A stretch of DNA of 64,000 nucleotides from Herpetosiphon geysericola. GTDB taxonomy: Bacteria > Chloroflexota > Chloroflexia > Chloroflexales > Herpetosiphonaceae. Both the position numbers and the translations under genes were made by a program. The DNA is taken from the NCBI RefSeq assembly GCF_001306135.1, contig NZ_LGKP01000017.1, positions 58,186 to 122,185 of the forward strand. The letters run 5' to 3'. Shown here piece by piece: positions 63,761 through 64,000 of this stretch (the stretch's first letter is position 1; every line of letters starts with the position of its first letter). The notes beneath the pieces are model-generated. The model did no database searches and had not been told where the DNA came from. It saw only the letters and a program-made list of their open reading frames with translations.

Positions 63761-64000
63761 AAATTTGTTGCCCTCGCTCCAATCACCCATAGCTGACGAC
63801 TTCTTCATTCGCATAGCGCGTCTCAATGCCAGTCCTGCCTAGCTGTATGCCATCCTCTGGCCACACCGCGTCCTGCCGACGCGCGGCAACCGATGATCGC
63901 TTGGCTTTCTGCGGGTGTCTGCTCTACCGTTCACACGGCCTCCACAGCACCCCAGTTGTCCGCCTCGTCTCGACGGTGCCTCTCATACATTCCTGTACAC
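63761..64000 (-). other. Probable 23S-5S spacer
   Basis: I see no open frame and could not match this stretch with confidence to the 23S 3' end. Given the 5S gene and its terminator, the simplest reading is transcribed spacer of an rRNA operon continuing past the window edge. Confidence 0.4.

Overview
The window looks like a chromosomal segment of a filamentous Chloroflexota bacterium, most like Herpetosiphon. This is an inference from gene content: moderate G+C, many secreted or lipobox proteins with Thr/Pro-rich linkers, STAS and SpoIIE-type signalling, a nitrate-assimilation cluster with an NrtA/CmpA-type binding protein, and dispersed intergenic repeats. No phage, transposase or plasmid gene was recognised. 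Forty-six protein-coding genes (one cut by the left edge), one tRNA and one 5S rRNA gene can be supported.

Layout. 1-6.6 kb: a partial regulator with its operator, a META-domain lipoprotein, then a partner-switching module (STAS; HATPase fused to STAS; GAF/SpoIIE phosphatase) running into an SDR and a methyltransferase. 6.6-13.3 kb: a secreted GH9 cellulase, a second SpoIIE phosphatase, an AraC regulator and a DHA2-type MFS exporter. 13.3-17.4 kb (minus strand): a YqiJ-like membrane protein, a flotillin and a DhaL-like Gly/Gln-rich protein. 17.6-24.1 kb: aspS, a FixH/YtkA-like lipoprotein pair, tRNA-Gly(TCC), small lipoprotein and membrane genes, a TetR gene with a textbook promoter, an uncharacterised CxCC protein and a small P-loop kinase.

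24.5-33.9 kb: one very large CRISPR array, counted by hand as 124 repeats of 37 bp and 123 spacers of 35-42 bp, with no cas gene anywhere in the window. Repeat decay lies at the left end and the last 108 repeats match the consensus. The reverse-complement repeat folds into a GNRA-capped stem and ends in ATTAAAAC. Together these suggest minus-strand transcription from a leader on the right. Two nearly identical minus-strand terminator elements, with compensating stem changes, sit just outside each end of the array.

34.1-47.5 kb: small secreted proteins, a CapA-like phosphatase, a cell-wall amidase, a UbiA prenyltransferase, serC, a lytic-transglycosylase-like lipoprotein, a response regulator, a PAS histidine kinase, a 3-hydroxyisobutyrate-dehydrogenase-like enzyme, an AhpD-like protein, a membrane-anchored HExxH peptidase, and prfB with the classical programmed +1 frameshift. 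47.9-50.6 kb: a secreted beta-helix protein with a long Thr/Pro tail.

51.4-60.4 kb: a compact nitrate-assimilation cluster: unknown small protein, AraC regulator, ferredoxin-nitrite reductase, molybdopterin nitrate reductase, HemD-like protein (siroheme supply), then NrtA, NrtB and an Nrt ATPase. 60.5-62.8 kb: a divergent FAD monooxygenase / VOC dioxygenase pair around a shared inverted repeat. The window ends with a pentapeptide-repeat-like protein and, on the minus strand, a 5S rRNA gene with its terminator, presumably the end of an rRNA operon.
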